From contig OZ020250.1 in assembly GCA_963971285.1 (NCBI GenBank), forward strand, positions 7,300,499 through 7,364,498: a DNA stretch of 64,000 nucleotides, read 5' to 3'. Position numbers and translations under genes: made by a program. The DNA comes from Astropecten irregularis. Its lineage: Eukaryota; Echinodermata; Asteroidea; Paxillosida; Astropectinidae. Positions 11,601 to 23,600 of this stretch are shown piece after piece. Position 1 is the first letter of the stretch. Each line of letters begins with the position of its first letter. The notes under the pieces are model-generated. The model worked only from the letters and a program-made list of their open reading frames with translations, did no database searches and was not told the origin of the DNA.

Positions 11601-14600
11601 GTGTTTAATCATGACCATGCAGTTCTGTCCGCTTGCACCGTTAGGCTGACCGGCGTACCAGTTGAGATACACCGGGCACTGCCCACTGGAGGTATACCGA
11701 TAATCGCCTTCTTGCTCCCGATCATTTTGGCCGATCCAGTAGCCACTATTTTTGCTGTTGGAGCAAGTTAAGAAAGAGACAAGGGTATATGAAAACAACA
11801 CACTTCAGTTTTAGGTGCGCATGTCACGCGTACTTTAATGATGTCTTCAGAAAATCTACAAAAATTCCATGGGGGGACTTTTTTTGGGTTCCTGCTCGTC
11901 TGCAACGTCCTACACTTCTATAACAGCGACGACATAAAATGAGCCTAATTTCTGCAAATTGTCGGACTAGAATCACACGTATCTAATGGATAAATAAAAT
12001 GATAACAACAATATTTCGTAGGCTTATCTTCCTTACATGCATTTTTGGTGCTATCATTACTAAATGATGCGGCTAAACAACTTGACAGAGTTGCTAGGAA
12101 TAAATGCAGTAGAACATCAATACTGTTTAATATTGGGGAGAAAGGAAAACTTGATGACCAGAAGAAAAGCCTTTGAGTACATTCGTTACTCCCCTCACAT
12201 CTAAATGGCGTGCAAAGTTAACATTTAATCCAGGAGATATTTCTATTGTTAATAGAGATATCTATATTGTAATAGAGATATCTCTTTTCCGGGATTAAAT
12301 GCTAACTTTGCACGCCATACATCCCACTATGTTATAGGTTCCATGTTACGCAGTTGTCGGCTTCGTCTTCGTCTTAAGAGAAAACATAAACTTACCGGAA
12401 ATTGTCTATGTTCCACACTTCAAGAAACAGATTTTCGTCGGCGTCCTCGATGTCAACCACCGACCAGGAACCACCGGAGAGAGATCGGCAAAAATCCACA
12501 GCCGCCTGGAAGGGAAACATCTGGTTGATGGCGCTGGCGTAACAAACCCCAGGCACCAAGGGATTACTGAAGGCGGACGGCAAGATGTCACGGCAATCTG
12601 GTCAAACGAAAATAATCTTGTTTGAGTGATTAACAAGACAATCACAAAATGTGTAGGCGACACAAACCGTTTTTACTTTATCTTCAGCATACGGGTTTGG
12701 ACCCTTCTTTTACCGTATTATAAACTTTCGGTACCCGGCTTCACATTATTAAGGGTCCACTCAAGCATATAACACATATGTTTTGACGCAATATTCTTAG
12801 GGCCTCCATTAAGAGTTAACGAGTTATTCACTGATCACCGAATGCTTCGTCGTGAATATCGCTGCAAGACACGGCTGGGTTGCTTGACACTGATAAGGAG
12901 GGAATAATCAATTGGGTCATACAAATGTTATAGACTACAATACGGTTCTGAAAGGGTTCCTGATTCTTTTTTCAGTCAGGTTATTTTATTGCCTTAATAC
13001 AGAGAATATACTGACAGATAATGAATGACAAGTCTTATTTTGGTTTCAAACTAGCATTTGGTTTTCCTTTGAATGGGTTTGCGAAATGGGGGATTTTCAT
13101 GCATGCTCATGTGGGGAACCAGCACCAAAATTAAGAAAAATATAAAAAAATGAAGAGGCAAATTTGACCCACACAAATGGTTTGGCAAGTGAATCACACC
13201 ACCAGTTGAGTTAAAGGAACATATTCGGCACAATAAAAAGCCCATTGAGGAGGAAAAGTTCTGTCAGAAAACCTATATTAACAACCCAAACTTTGTGAGC
13301 ACAAATCAATTGGGTTACTGCTCTCAGTTACCTAGATGACATCACAGTTTTACTCATGAATATGGAAATTCTACTTAGCATACAAACCTAAAAAAAAAAT
13401 ATGTTGTTAACCCTGAAACAATGTGAGGAAGTGGGTAAAATCACAGACGCCATAAAACAGTTTGCTTTTTTGGCACATGTTCAAGCCATAATATTTATTT
13501 TGCACAGACCCTTTAAGTTAAAGTTAATATTGATTCCGACTCGAGTGGATATATCAATGTTTAAATCCTTATAGAGATATTTTGTCCAATCAGATGATTA
13601 TCGAAATTTTTAAACTGGAAACAAACAGTGTAAAGCTTTTGTGTGTAAGAACGCTATATAGATACCTTTAAAGGTACAATACATAATTGGTAAAGTTTCA
13701 CAGGACAACACATATATTTTGTCTGATCAAACATGTACATGAAATAATAAAACTGTGAACATTTGAGCTCAATCGGATGAGTCACGAGAAAATAGCGAAA
13801 ACCCGACTAAATTTTTCTTATAAAACATGAAGAATGGTTTTGATCTTACCCCGAGATCAAAACTTTTTTGGTCTTTGTTTTACTAATTTCTGGATAAATA
13901 CAGCATTTCAGGTGGAAATATTCAAACGGTATGTTTCCACCAGCACCATCTTCATACTTTGAGTGAAAGGGGATAACTAAAACAACTCAAGTGAGGGTGT
14001 CCTTTATGTTTGTTCCAAAAATCGTTCGGACGAACGATCTTTGGAAAAGACACTAAATCTTGATTTCATTGAAAAACCCAGCATCTGATGAACCAAGATT
14101 TCCCATGGTGACTGTTTGCACTGTTTACGAACTGTTGAGTCCATTTTCTGTCTCAAACTCAATAAAAAATGTGTGGAGAACTTGCAAATCCTATATGCTC
14201 CCTTTAAGTTATCATTATTATAACACTTATAACTATAGTTTCACAACGGCAAAATTGACATTAAACAAACGGTCGATAGCATCAGTTATCACATAATCTT
14301 AATCGAATCTAATCTTATCGAATAATATATTATCATATAATCAAATCTCTTATCAAATAATGATACACGAAATTAAGAAGCAAACTGTAAAATGTATCGT
14401 TAAATGAATATTGCAGGGCGTGACGGCGGGGGGGGGGGGAGTGGCGCGAAGGGCAGGGCAGGGCAGTGGTTTCCATTGTCAAAAACTAAGTTTTGTACAT
14501 ACTAAAATCACCTTGAAATTAAATAATCTGAGGTGCTTTGTATTCACAGCATGGGAATGTATGCCAATGTTTAATCTTTCAAGTATTAAACTTGTTAAGC

Positions 14601-17600
14601 ACAAATGTGACGAATGCTGCTCATTTTCGTATTTAAGGTAATGTCATACTGTAGGAAACCAAACAGAAATGTATGGTGGCTTTAAAGGGACTTCGCAAAC
14701 ATTTACTGACGCCAATATTGACGCCAATATTCGCGACTTTTACCCTAAGTCGTAAATATTGACGCCAATATTTACGACTTTGGTCATGTCGTGAATATTG
14801 GCGTCAATATTGGCATAAATATTTGCGACTTGGTGTAAAAGTCGCAAATATTGGCGTCAATATTGGCGTCAATATTTGTTTGCGATGTCCCTTTAAAGTC
14901 ACCATAGTAATGTTCACAGATTTACGTATAACTTTGACAATAAAGATGGTGCTGGTAGAAACATACCGTTAACAAACTTCCGCCTGAAATGGTGTATTTA
15001 TCCGAAATTAGTAAAACCAAGGACCGAAAATATGTTTGATCTTATCACCGTATGGGACTGAGAATTTCCACAGATATCTGTTGCTGTATCTTTCTTGATA
15101 TTTTGCCCATGAATCTGTATTTCGTTGCCAAAAAACGTATGATATAACCTTTAAATCAGATTCCTCAAATGCAGAAACCTGTTAAGTGTCAGTCCGCGAG
15201 AAGACACTGCAACATCTTGAAAAATCGACAAGGTAAGGGGTCAGCGAATAAAGTTCAAATCTTGGCCATTGTATCCCCACCTGGTACCCTATCACATGAC
15301 CGAGTACGGGGCGAGTTTCGGCAGAAAGTGTACTTTTTTGAACTAATTTTGGACGGTCAATTTAAGATGTGTTGGGGGAAAAGTTACAACCGCGTTTCTG
15401 CCCTAGAGTTATACATCAAAAGAAAGAACGTGATCTCCTCTACATGATGAAAGAAAAATAAATGCTGTATAAGCATTTATTGCAGATATATAGGCGTTAG
15501 AAAAATAGGTATCAGCTTTACAAGAAACAAAATCGTGTACAAAGTAAGCTGTATCTCAATTAGTGCAGACCTGACGGTAACCAAATTTGGACAAAATGTA
15601 ATTGAAATACAATTGTACAAGGGCAAAAAATAAAACATTTGTCAGCTGTTTTCGATTTTCTTTTTTTTTGGCGGTCAAATATATTTAAAATTCTTCAATT
15701 TGAGATAAACCTACAATGAACAGTTTGAGTGTTATAATTGCATTTCATCATTTCACATTTTGGTTTAGATTCTATTTTGACCTTGCAAAATATTTGCAAT
15801 ATAATGAATAATTTTAGTTTCACTTGCATTTTTGTTTGGGGGTTAGACACAAATTTTTGGGGCTACAGGGTTTTTTGGTTACGGTTAGCGTATTTCACGG
15901 AAGAGTTTCCTTTTTGTTTTTGGTAAAAGGAATTTGTGCAGAATGCATACTACAGCGCGTTAGCAGAAAATGATCACAGTTACCCTAGAAATTCTTTGCT
16001 TACCGAAAGTCTTGCTTACGGATTCCATGAAATGAGATTACACGCGCAGCAGTGTCCGTAAGCACAAAAATAGGCCGTAACGGATTCCATGTTATTGGGC
16101 CAAGGTTGTTTCAATTTGTTTACTTTAATAGCATTAGTAAACAAATTCTAACACAAGTAGTAGTCCAAATATCAGGGCGCCCTTATGACTCAACGTAAAC
16201 AAACGATTAAAATAATGCCGTCGCCGACTCGACCACAGCAAGCAAAGACAATAGTGCGCCCTTTATAGTCAGGCGAGATCCAGTGCGACGGTGACGGTGA
16301 CAGGGACGGTGACGGTGACAGGGACGGTGACGGCGACGGCGACGGCGACGCACTCGTCACCCGATTTTGTGCACACGTTAAAGGGCCAAATGCGACGGCG
16401 ACGGCGACGCAGCATGAGCGTCGTCGTAGCCGTCGCCCATTCACGAAGCGACGCGATGTGTCGTCTTTCGAACACCATAGTTAAACACTTAACACACCTC
16501 GCTTTATTTGTTAGAACTATAATCATTAAATTACTTGACATGAGAAAAAAAATATTTATCTCACAGTGAACACAGAAAGAGAGTCTTTTTGATGATTTTT
16601 CTCTCAACATGCTCAACCCGCAAGCTACCCAAAAATTGAAACTGTCTGAATTTCGTCAATGGGAGCTATTCATTAAATGAAAAGCTCAGGACGTCACATT
16701 ACGGAGCCTTTTCATTAAATGTTTGTTGCCCTCAAGACAACATTCAAACAGTTTTAATGTTGGGGTAGCTTGCGGGTTGAGCGTGTTGAGAGAAAAATCA
16801 TCAAAAAGACTCTCTTTCTGTGTTCACTGTGGGATAAATATTTTTTTCTCATGTCAAGTAATTTAATGATTATAGTTCTAACAAATTAAGGCGAGGTTTG
16901 TTGAGTGTTGAACATCCTCTTTTTTTTTAGCATTGTAAAGAAATCGAGTGCGGTGTCTATCGGTATTATCTGCGTAATGTATGTTCAGTGATCCTTCGTC
17001 ACTGTACGAAAGATATACGTAGGCATTTGCAGTTATTAGAAAGTAGAACATTATTCTCCTCCTACGATGTGGATTGATAATGGTTTATTGAAAGCATCAA
17101 TAAAACTTGTGTCAGCAGTTTTTGGTATAAATTAACAGGAGCATGTTTGTAGCACTATTTTAGAGGAATTTAGCAGGTTTTGAGGAAAAAACGGGTGAAA
17201 GCTTCAAGTTTGAAACAATTTGCACATGGAAATAACCTGTATCACCCAGCATAGGTTCAGATTATTTTGTTGCAGGGGCAAAGACAGCGGGGTATGGGTT
17301 GGTGGGGGGGGGGGGGGGGGGGGTGATGGTTGAGGTACGCCCCCAATATATATATTTGTGCACAAGGCATTATACATAATGTGTTATATGAAAATACGAC
17401 CCATAGAGTTTCATACATCCCCCGTCTGAGGACATGTCTATGCCATTGATTCGTTTGTCCCGACAATATTTACAAATATCCAGCAAAGGAACAGCATGTT
17501 CAAGTAGGCCCTACTTACAACAGAAAATTGCCTGATTTGCATTTTTCAGTGTACTCTGCAGATATCTCATTGATTGCGATTCATCTCAAATTTGTTACTG

Positions 17601-20600
17601 CGTCCCATAAGCTTTTAAGTCTTTAGGGTGGGTATTTAGCTTCCTTCAGGTTCAATCAGTGTCAATTTGTTTGGGGCAATTCCAGCTGTTAAAGGTCATT
17701 ATTCTGTTGGATTTCTTTCAAAGCAATATATCTTTATCTTCAGAAAACAAAATTACACACAAGGCACTTTAATAATTAAGAGGTGACAAAATAGATTCCT
17801 TTGAAACTCTCTTCATTTATTGTTAAAAAATGAATATTACACAATCATCTTAAAGCCATGAATGAAGGCGTACTGTTGCATACAAAAATAAAGAGGAAAA
17901 CCTTTCGGTTGCATGTTTCACAAGAATAGAAGTTTTGCAGAAATATCGTCAACATCACCAAGACCATTGGCTGAAGTTCTCCGCTGAACTCTCCCCAAAA
18001 GGGAAAACATCATTTAAAAAAGGAAAAATAAATAAATCCCCCATTTACCGTTCCCAGGTTGCAGCCTTTCTGCGTGTATCATTGAAACGATCCTTTGGGT
18101 ATGGCGCTGTGTGCGTGGTTTCATGGCTTCTGACTGCCAAACGAAAAAAGATAATTGACTATTGGGGTCACCACCAACGTAGGGCTGGATGGCTCAGTTG
18201 GTAGAGCGCCTGTATATTATTCAGGACTGGTCGCCGGTTCGAATCCCGCTCCAGTAAGTTTTTCTTTGTTCACTTTTAAATGACTTTAAATAAATAAATT
18301 CAGTCAGTTTCCCTTGTGGTTATTTGATGATTGAAAAATAAATTAGTTAAAATCGAGATTATCAATCTCACTGATTATGTAAGGCATGTAAATCAAAACT
18401 TTTCTTTCCACCAATCCTACATGTACAGTATTATCATTTACAGCTGAATGTAATGAGTGATTCAAATTTCACAATTTTCGAATCCCACCTGAGCCAGCAT
18501 GTGATTTGTTGACGTGCACTCACAAGCACTGAAAATACAGAGCTCATCTACGAAGGGCAAGCCTAATTTGCATATTATTGTTCTTGTTTCTCCCATGAGG
18601 TACATGTTGTTTTGGACATCTTTTTTTCCTACGTTGAGTCATGCACATTTTTTAGTGTGGGTAATTGAGGGACACTACTTACTTTGGTAGCATACCGAAA
18701 CAGAAATCTTCACAGATTTATACAAGATGGTGATGGTAGAAACATACTGTTACAATTTTCTGCCGGAAATGTTGTATTTATCCAAAAAAGAGTACAATCT
18801 GTGCCCACATTTTTGGGGGGATTTTTTAAAGATCAAAAATAAAAGAGAAAAGAAATACTGTGGTTTTCTCAAAAAGTGGGCATCGTATGGGACTGAAATT
18901 TCCACAGATGACTGTTACTGCATCTTCCTTGATATTTTTGTCCATGGATCTGTATTTCTTTGTCTTAAACCAAAATATGATATTATCCTTAACAATGTGA
19001 CAAGTATGAAAACTGTTTGAAATGACAAGGATATTTGCCAGTTACGGGAAATAATAATTGTATTTTTCGGACAGTTATAGAAGATTATTACTGGCTGAAA
19101 TTTGAATCACTCATTACATTGAACTGTAAATGATAATACTGTACATGTGGAATTGGTGGAAAGAAAGGTTTTGCTTTTCATGCTTTACATAATCAGTGAG
19201 GTTGATAATCCCTGATTTGAACTCATTTTTTTTTTTTACTTTTTTTAATGTTTTTATTCCTTTTTTGGAGAGTTCGGCCACTGGTCTCCCCTGTTACCTC
19301 GTCTTTTGAAGAACTGATGATTTTGACATTATTTCTGCCAACCTTCTATTCTTGTGAAACATGCACAATGAAGGTTCTCTCTTTATTTTTGTATGCAACA
19401 GTACACCTACATTTATATGGCTTTAAGATGATTGTGTAATATTCCTTTTTTTACAATAATTGAAGAGAGTTTCAAAGGAATCAATTTGGTCATCTCTAAA
19501 TTACTACAATTCAAACCAACATTAAATTGGCAATATGCATTGCACGTCAGGAAAGTAAGAGTTAAGCCCGTTTCACACCGGCCCTACGTAGAGTTGCGTA
19601 GTGTTGCGTATCGTGTACGCCGAAATAAGGCTGCGTATTCAAGGTGAGCATGCGTAGATGTGCGTAGTGTGACGGCGTATGGTTGCGTACCCTGTGTAGA
19701 GGCACCGCGTACCTACTAGAATATGATCGGCGTACAGGCGTGTAGTATTGGGTGTATTGGCCGGCAGGACACACAGTAGCATAGTGTAGCGTAGATTTGC
19801 GTATAAACTGCGTACTTCCATTGTCCAGTGCTGTACGCTATGACTACGCGAAGAAATTAAACATGTTACATTTTTTGCGTACATGTCGTGTATTCCTTCT
19901 TCGTACTCGGCGTATTGTTACGTAAACGAGCGTAGACTAGCGTAGAAACAGAGTAGGAGCTAGTGGCGGATCTAGCTTTTTGGTAAGGGGGGGGGGGGGG
20001 GGGGTTACCCGGAGTGAAGTTTTGTAGCCAGGCTGTGTGAGGGCGCGAAGTGCCCGTGGTGGGGGGGGGGGTGTATGGTCAACCCCCTTATTTTTTGTAA
20101 AAAAAATAATAATAATGGGAACCCAAGGGGGGGGGGGGGGGGGGGGGGGGGGTTAAACCCCCTAACACCCCCCCCCCCCCCTCGTAGATCCACCACTGGG
20201 AGCAGCGTCGGGTAGCGTAGTCCCTATGCATCGCTACGCAACTGTACGTAAGGCCCGGTGTGAAAGAGGCTTTAGGCGGAACATTGTAGAGGAATTAAAC
20301 ACAGACAGTAGACCAGAGCAAAGGATGCAATGACACAAAACCATTCAAACGATTTAAATCGAACATTTCACAAACAAACAAACAAATACGCGCAGACAAA
20401 ACATCCTGCGCACGTCCTAGTCTGGTTCCCAGACCAAGAATCTCCGAATATTGTCCGTCAATTTATGGTCATTGGTAGGGTCCATTATCAGCTGAATTTA
20501 AAGGAGGGTCATGTGACCAATAAAGAATATATTTTTGTTTTTACTTTTTACGGGTTTATCAGAAACATTACGAACTCTTTTTCGTCCAACTACGGATAGT

Positions 20601-23600
20601 TACGTTGACTTTCGGCTTTTTCTGAACTCTTACATTACCCAGATAAAATTGCATGTGATTACAAAAGTGCAAAACTGAATGCAAAAAATGGAAACTCGCC
20701 AGGCTCTAATCCTAGATTCCGCGCAGTCGCAGACATGACAGCTGTGTCATGTTTTATTTTTAACCGTAGCCCATACCTGACCTTTTATATTTAATAAGAG
20801 TCTTCAGGGATTCTTTGGGCAGGGAACCAGACCACACGCATCCATGGTTTTCAATTGGAATATCCCAATCGTCAGAAGACAGAAAAAAACTAACGTTTTA
20901 AAGGTTCGAGTGTAGTCCTGGATGGCTATTTTAAGGAATAGAACGTTAAAACGTGGTCATTTCAATCTGTATATGAAATTATTTACCTCCCCAAGAGAAC
21001 CTCTCTCCAAAGATGCTGTACAGCATGGTTATAATTCTCAACCATCTAATTTATACTATAGCTACCATAAACCACACAGTGAATGGGGTTACTTTTAATA
21101 TCAACCCAAGCAGCCAAATGCCAATCAATCTATAATTATTAGCCTATTGATATGTCAAGGATTTCTCCCAAACAACTGCCGGAAACCTGACCAATGAAGC
21201 AATCATATTAAATAAAATATGATATCATACAGAAAAATGGCCAATATTATGGCACCAACCGAGGTGACTTAAATTACTGAGTATTAAATCCGCTGGAAAC
21301 GGCGCCAGTGTGTATTGTATTAAGCTGCACGTGATTTACAGTAGGCTGTTTATGGCTAGTTATATAGGTCAGAATGAACCATTTTGTTGTCTTTTTTATT
21401 TCCACTTTTTCCCACCAACAGCTTCCTTCAGTCACAACCACGCAGGGTAAACACCACGCGAATGTTAATCATGAGAATGCTCACGACTAGACCAAGCTTC
21501 AAGCAAATAACACCAAGTTCAAGTTTTTTTAAACCTAATGTTTTGACAAATCGAACATATTTTTTAAGACTCGGGTGCATTTCCAAAAATCTAATCAAGT
21601 TAACAACCGAACATATTCAAGTTTCGGATGTTTTTGAGAATCCGATGGGTTTTTTTTTTTAATCGAACATGTTTCCGATTTCGATGTAATTCCAAAAACC
21701 TGACATGTTATTCGATTCGAATGCATTCTCCAGTTCCGAATCCCACACAAAACAGCTTTAGGCATAAACAGCAGTACAATTTGTATTAGGCTTACGTAAT
21801 TTCATCCGATTTTTCATTTCATCCGATTCTGAAAAGCATCCGAAACTTTTGACCCTCTAGTCTCCCTAGATATTAACGAAGCCATACCGGAGTACTGCCG
21901 ATGTATAACGTTGATACGGTAGCGAATCGGCAGACATTTTTTAGAATGTTCAAAACTTTTTACCGTCACGTGCCGTTGCTATTATTGTTGCCCATGCACA
22001 ACCGATACCCGGATACCCGGATAAAACCCGGCCCAAAGAGGGTCAAACATTTCGGATGTTTTTTTTTCATAATCGGATGAAACTACTTGTTACTGTTTTG
22101 TTGGAATTCTGAACTGTATAATGCTTTTGGTAAGTTTTTGGAATTGCATCCAAATTGGAAACATGTTCGATTTTTTGAAAAATGGTCGGATTCGAGAAAA
22201 ATCCGAAACTAGAATAAATTATGTTCGGTCGTTAAATTTGATTAGGTTTTCGAAAATGCATCCGAGTCATAAAAAAAATATGTTCTATTTTTTTAAAACA
22301 TTAGGTTCAAAATCATGTTAGAATCTTAAGAATATATCCGATTCTATGAGATGTGTTTCAATATGTTTTACCCGATATCTGCTTCGTATAAGGAGATATA
22401 CGATGTATGTTGCAGTGGTTGTACCATGTTCACATGTAAGATAGTGTGGTTCCAAAAAGAGATATTAAAAAGAGCTACATAATTATATGGAGACAGAAGA
22501 AAGAGTTTCTATGCATATCTACAAAAGAACATCCGAAGAGAGACGACTAGATTACATTGATCGAAACGTTGAGTACTTTTTAGGACCAAACTTCTACAAA
22601 AAAGATTACAACCTCCCTAACATCGGATCGGCTGTTGACGTTTACGGATAGCTAAACGTATACGCGTATACGTAACTGTTCGCATGTGAAACCTCCCTAA
22701 CATCGGATCGGCTGTTGACGTTTACGGATAGCTAAACGTACGCGTATGCGTATCCCTTCGCATGCGAAACCCGCTATTAAAGAAATAGAACGTTAACAAC
22801 ACGCGGCTATTTCAATGTGTATATAAAATAACCTCTCAAAAGGACCCCTCTCCAAAGATGCTTTACAGCATGGGATATAATTCTCAACCAACCAAATGTG
22901 AGACTACAGTACTACCATAAACCACACATTGAATAGGGTTGTTTTTAATATAAACCCACGCCTATTGTTATGTCAAGGATTTCTCTCCAACGCAGTAACT
23001 GCCGGAAGTCAGACCAGTGAAGCAATAATAATAAATAAAATATGATATCATATAAAGAAAATTGCAAATATGGCTCCAACCGAGGTGACTTACATTACTG
23101 AGTATTAAATTCGCTGGAAACGGCGAGAGTCTGTATTGTAATGTATTGTATTGTATTAAAGGGATGGTACAGAATTGGTAAGACAAAATACACTTCAAGA
23201 TAACAGATTCACATAAAACTAGCACAGTATAATGGTGATGATAGGAGAAAACATCCCATGAAATGTTTTTGTCTGAAATGCCATATTGTTGAGAAATAAA
23301 TGAAACTATTTTCGGATTGGAATAAATCGCTTTGAAGCGTTTTATTATGAACGCATATAAATATCGTTGAGATGTGTAAACGGGTTTTCACTATTTTCTC
23401 GTGACCCAGATGGCTGATTGACCTCAAACTTCTACAGGTTTGTCAGTTAAGGTATATGATGGATTACATAATGTGCTTTCACTGTCAGCAACGGTTTTGT
23501 CGCAAACAGTTCTGTACCATCCCTTTAAGCTGCACGTGATATACAGTAGTCTCTTTATGGCTTGTTATATAGGTCAAAATTAACAATTTTGTATTCTTTT

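Noticed and set aside
16190-16616. Open frames over the GACGGC array
   Set aside because: The reading frames alternate with the repeat and have no start context, splice context or domain.
18185-18260. Possible tRNA gene
   Set aside because: A and B boxes are present, but the spacing has extra bases, no clean acceptor stem forms and a shared non-tRNA tail follows in several copies, so it is a SINE.
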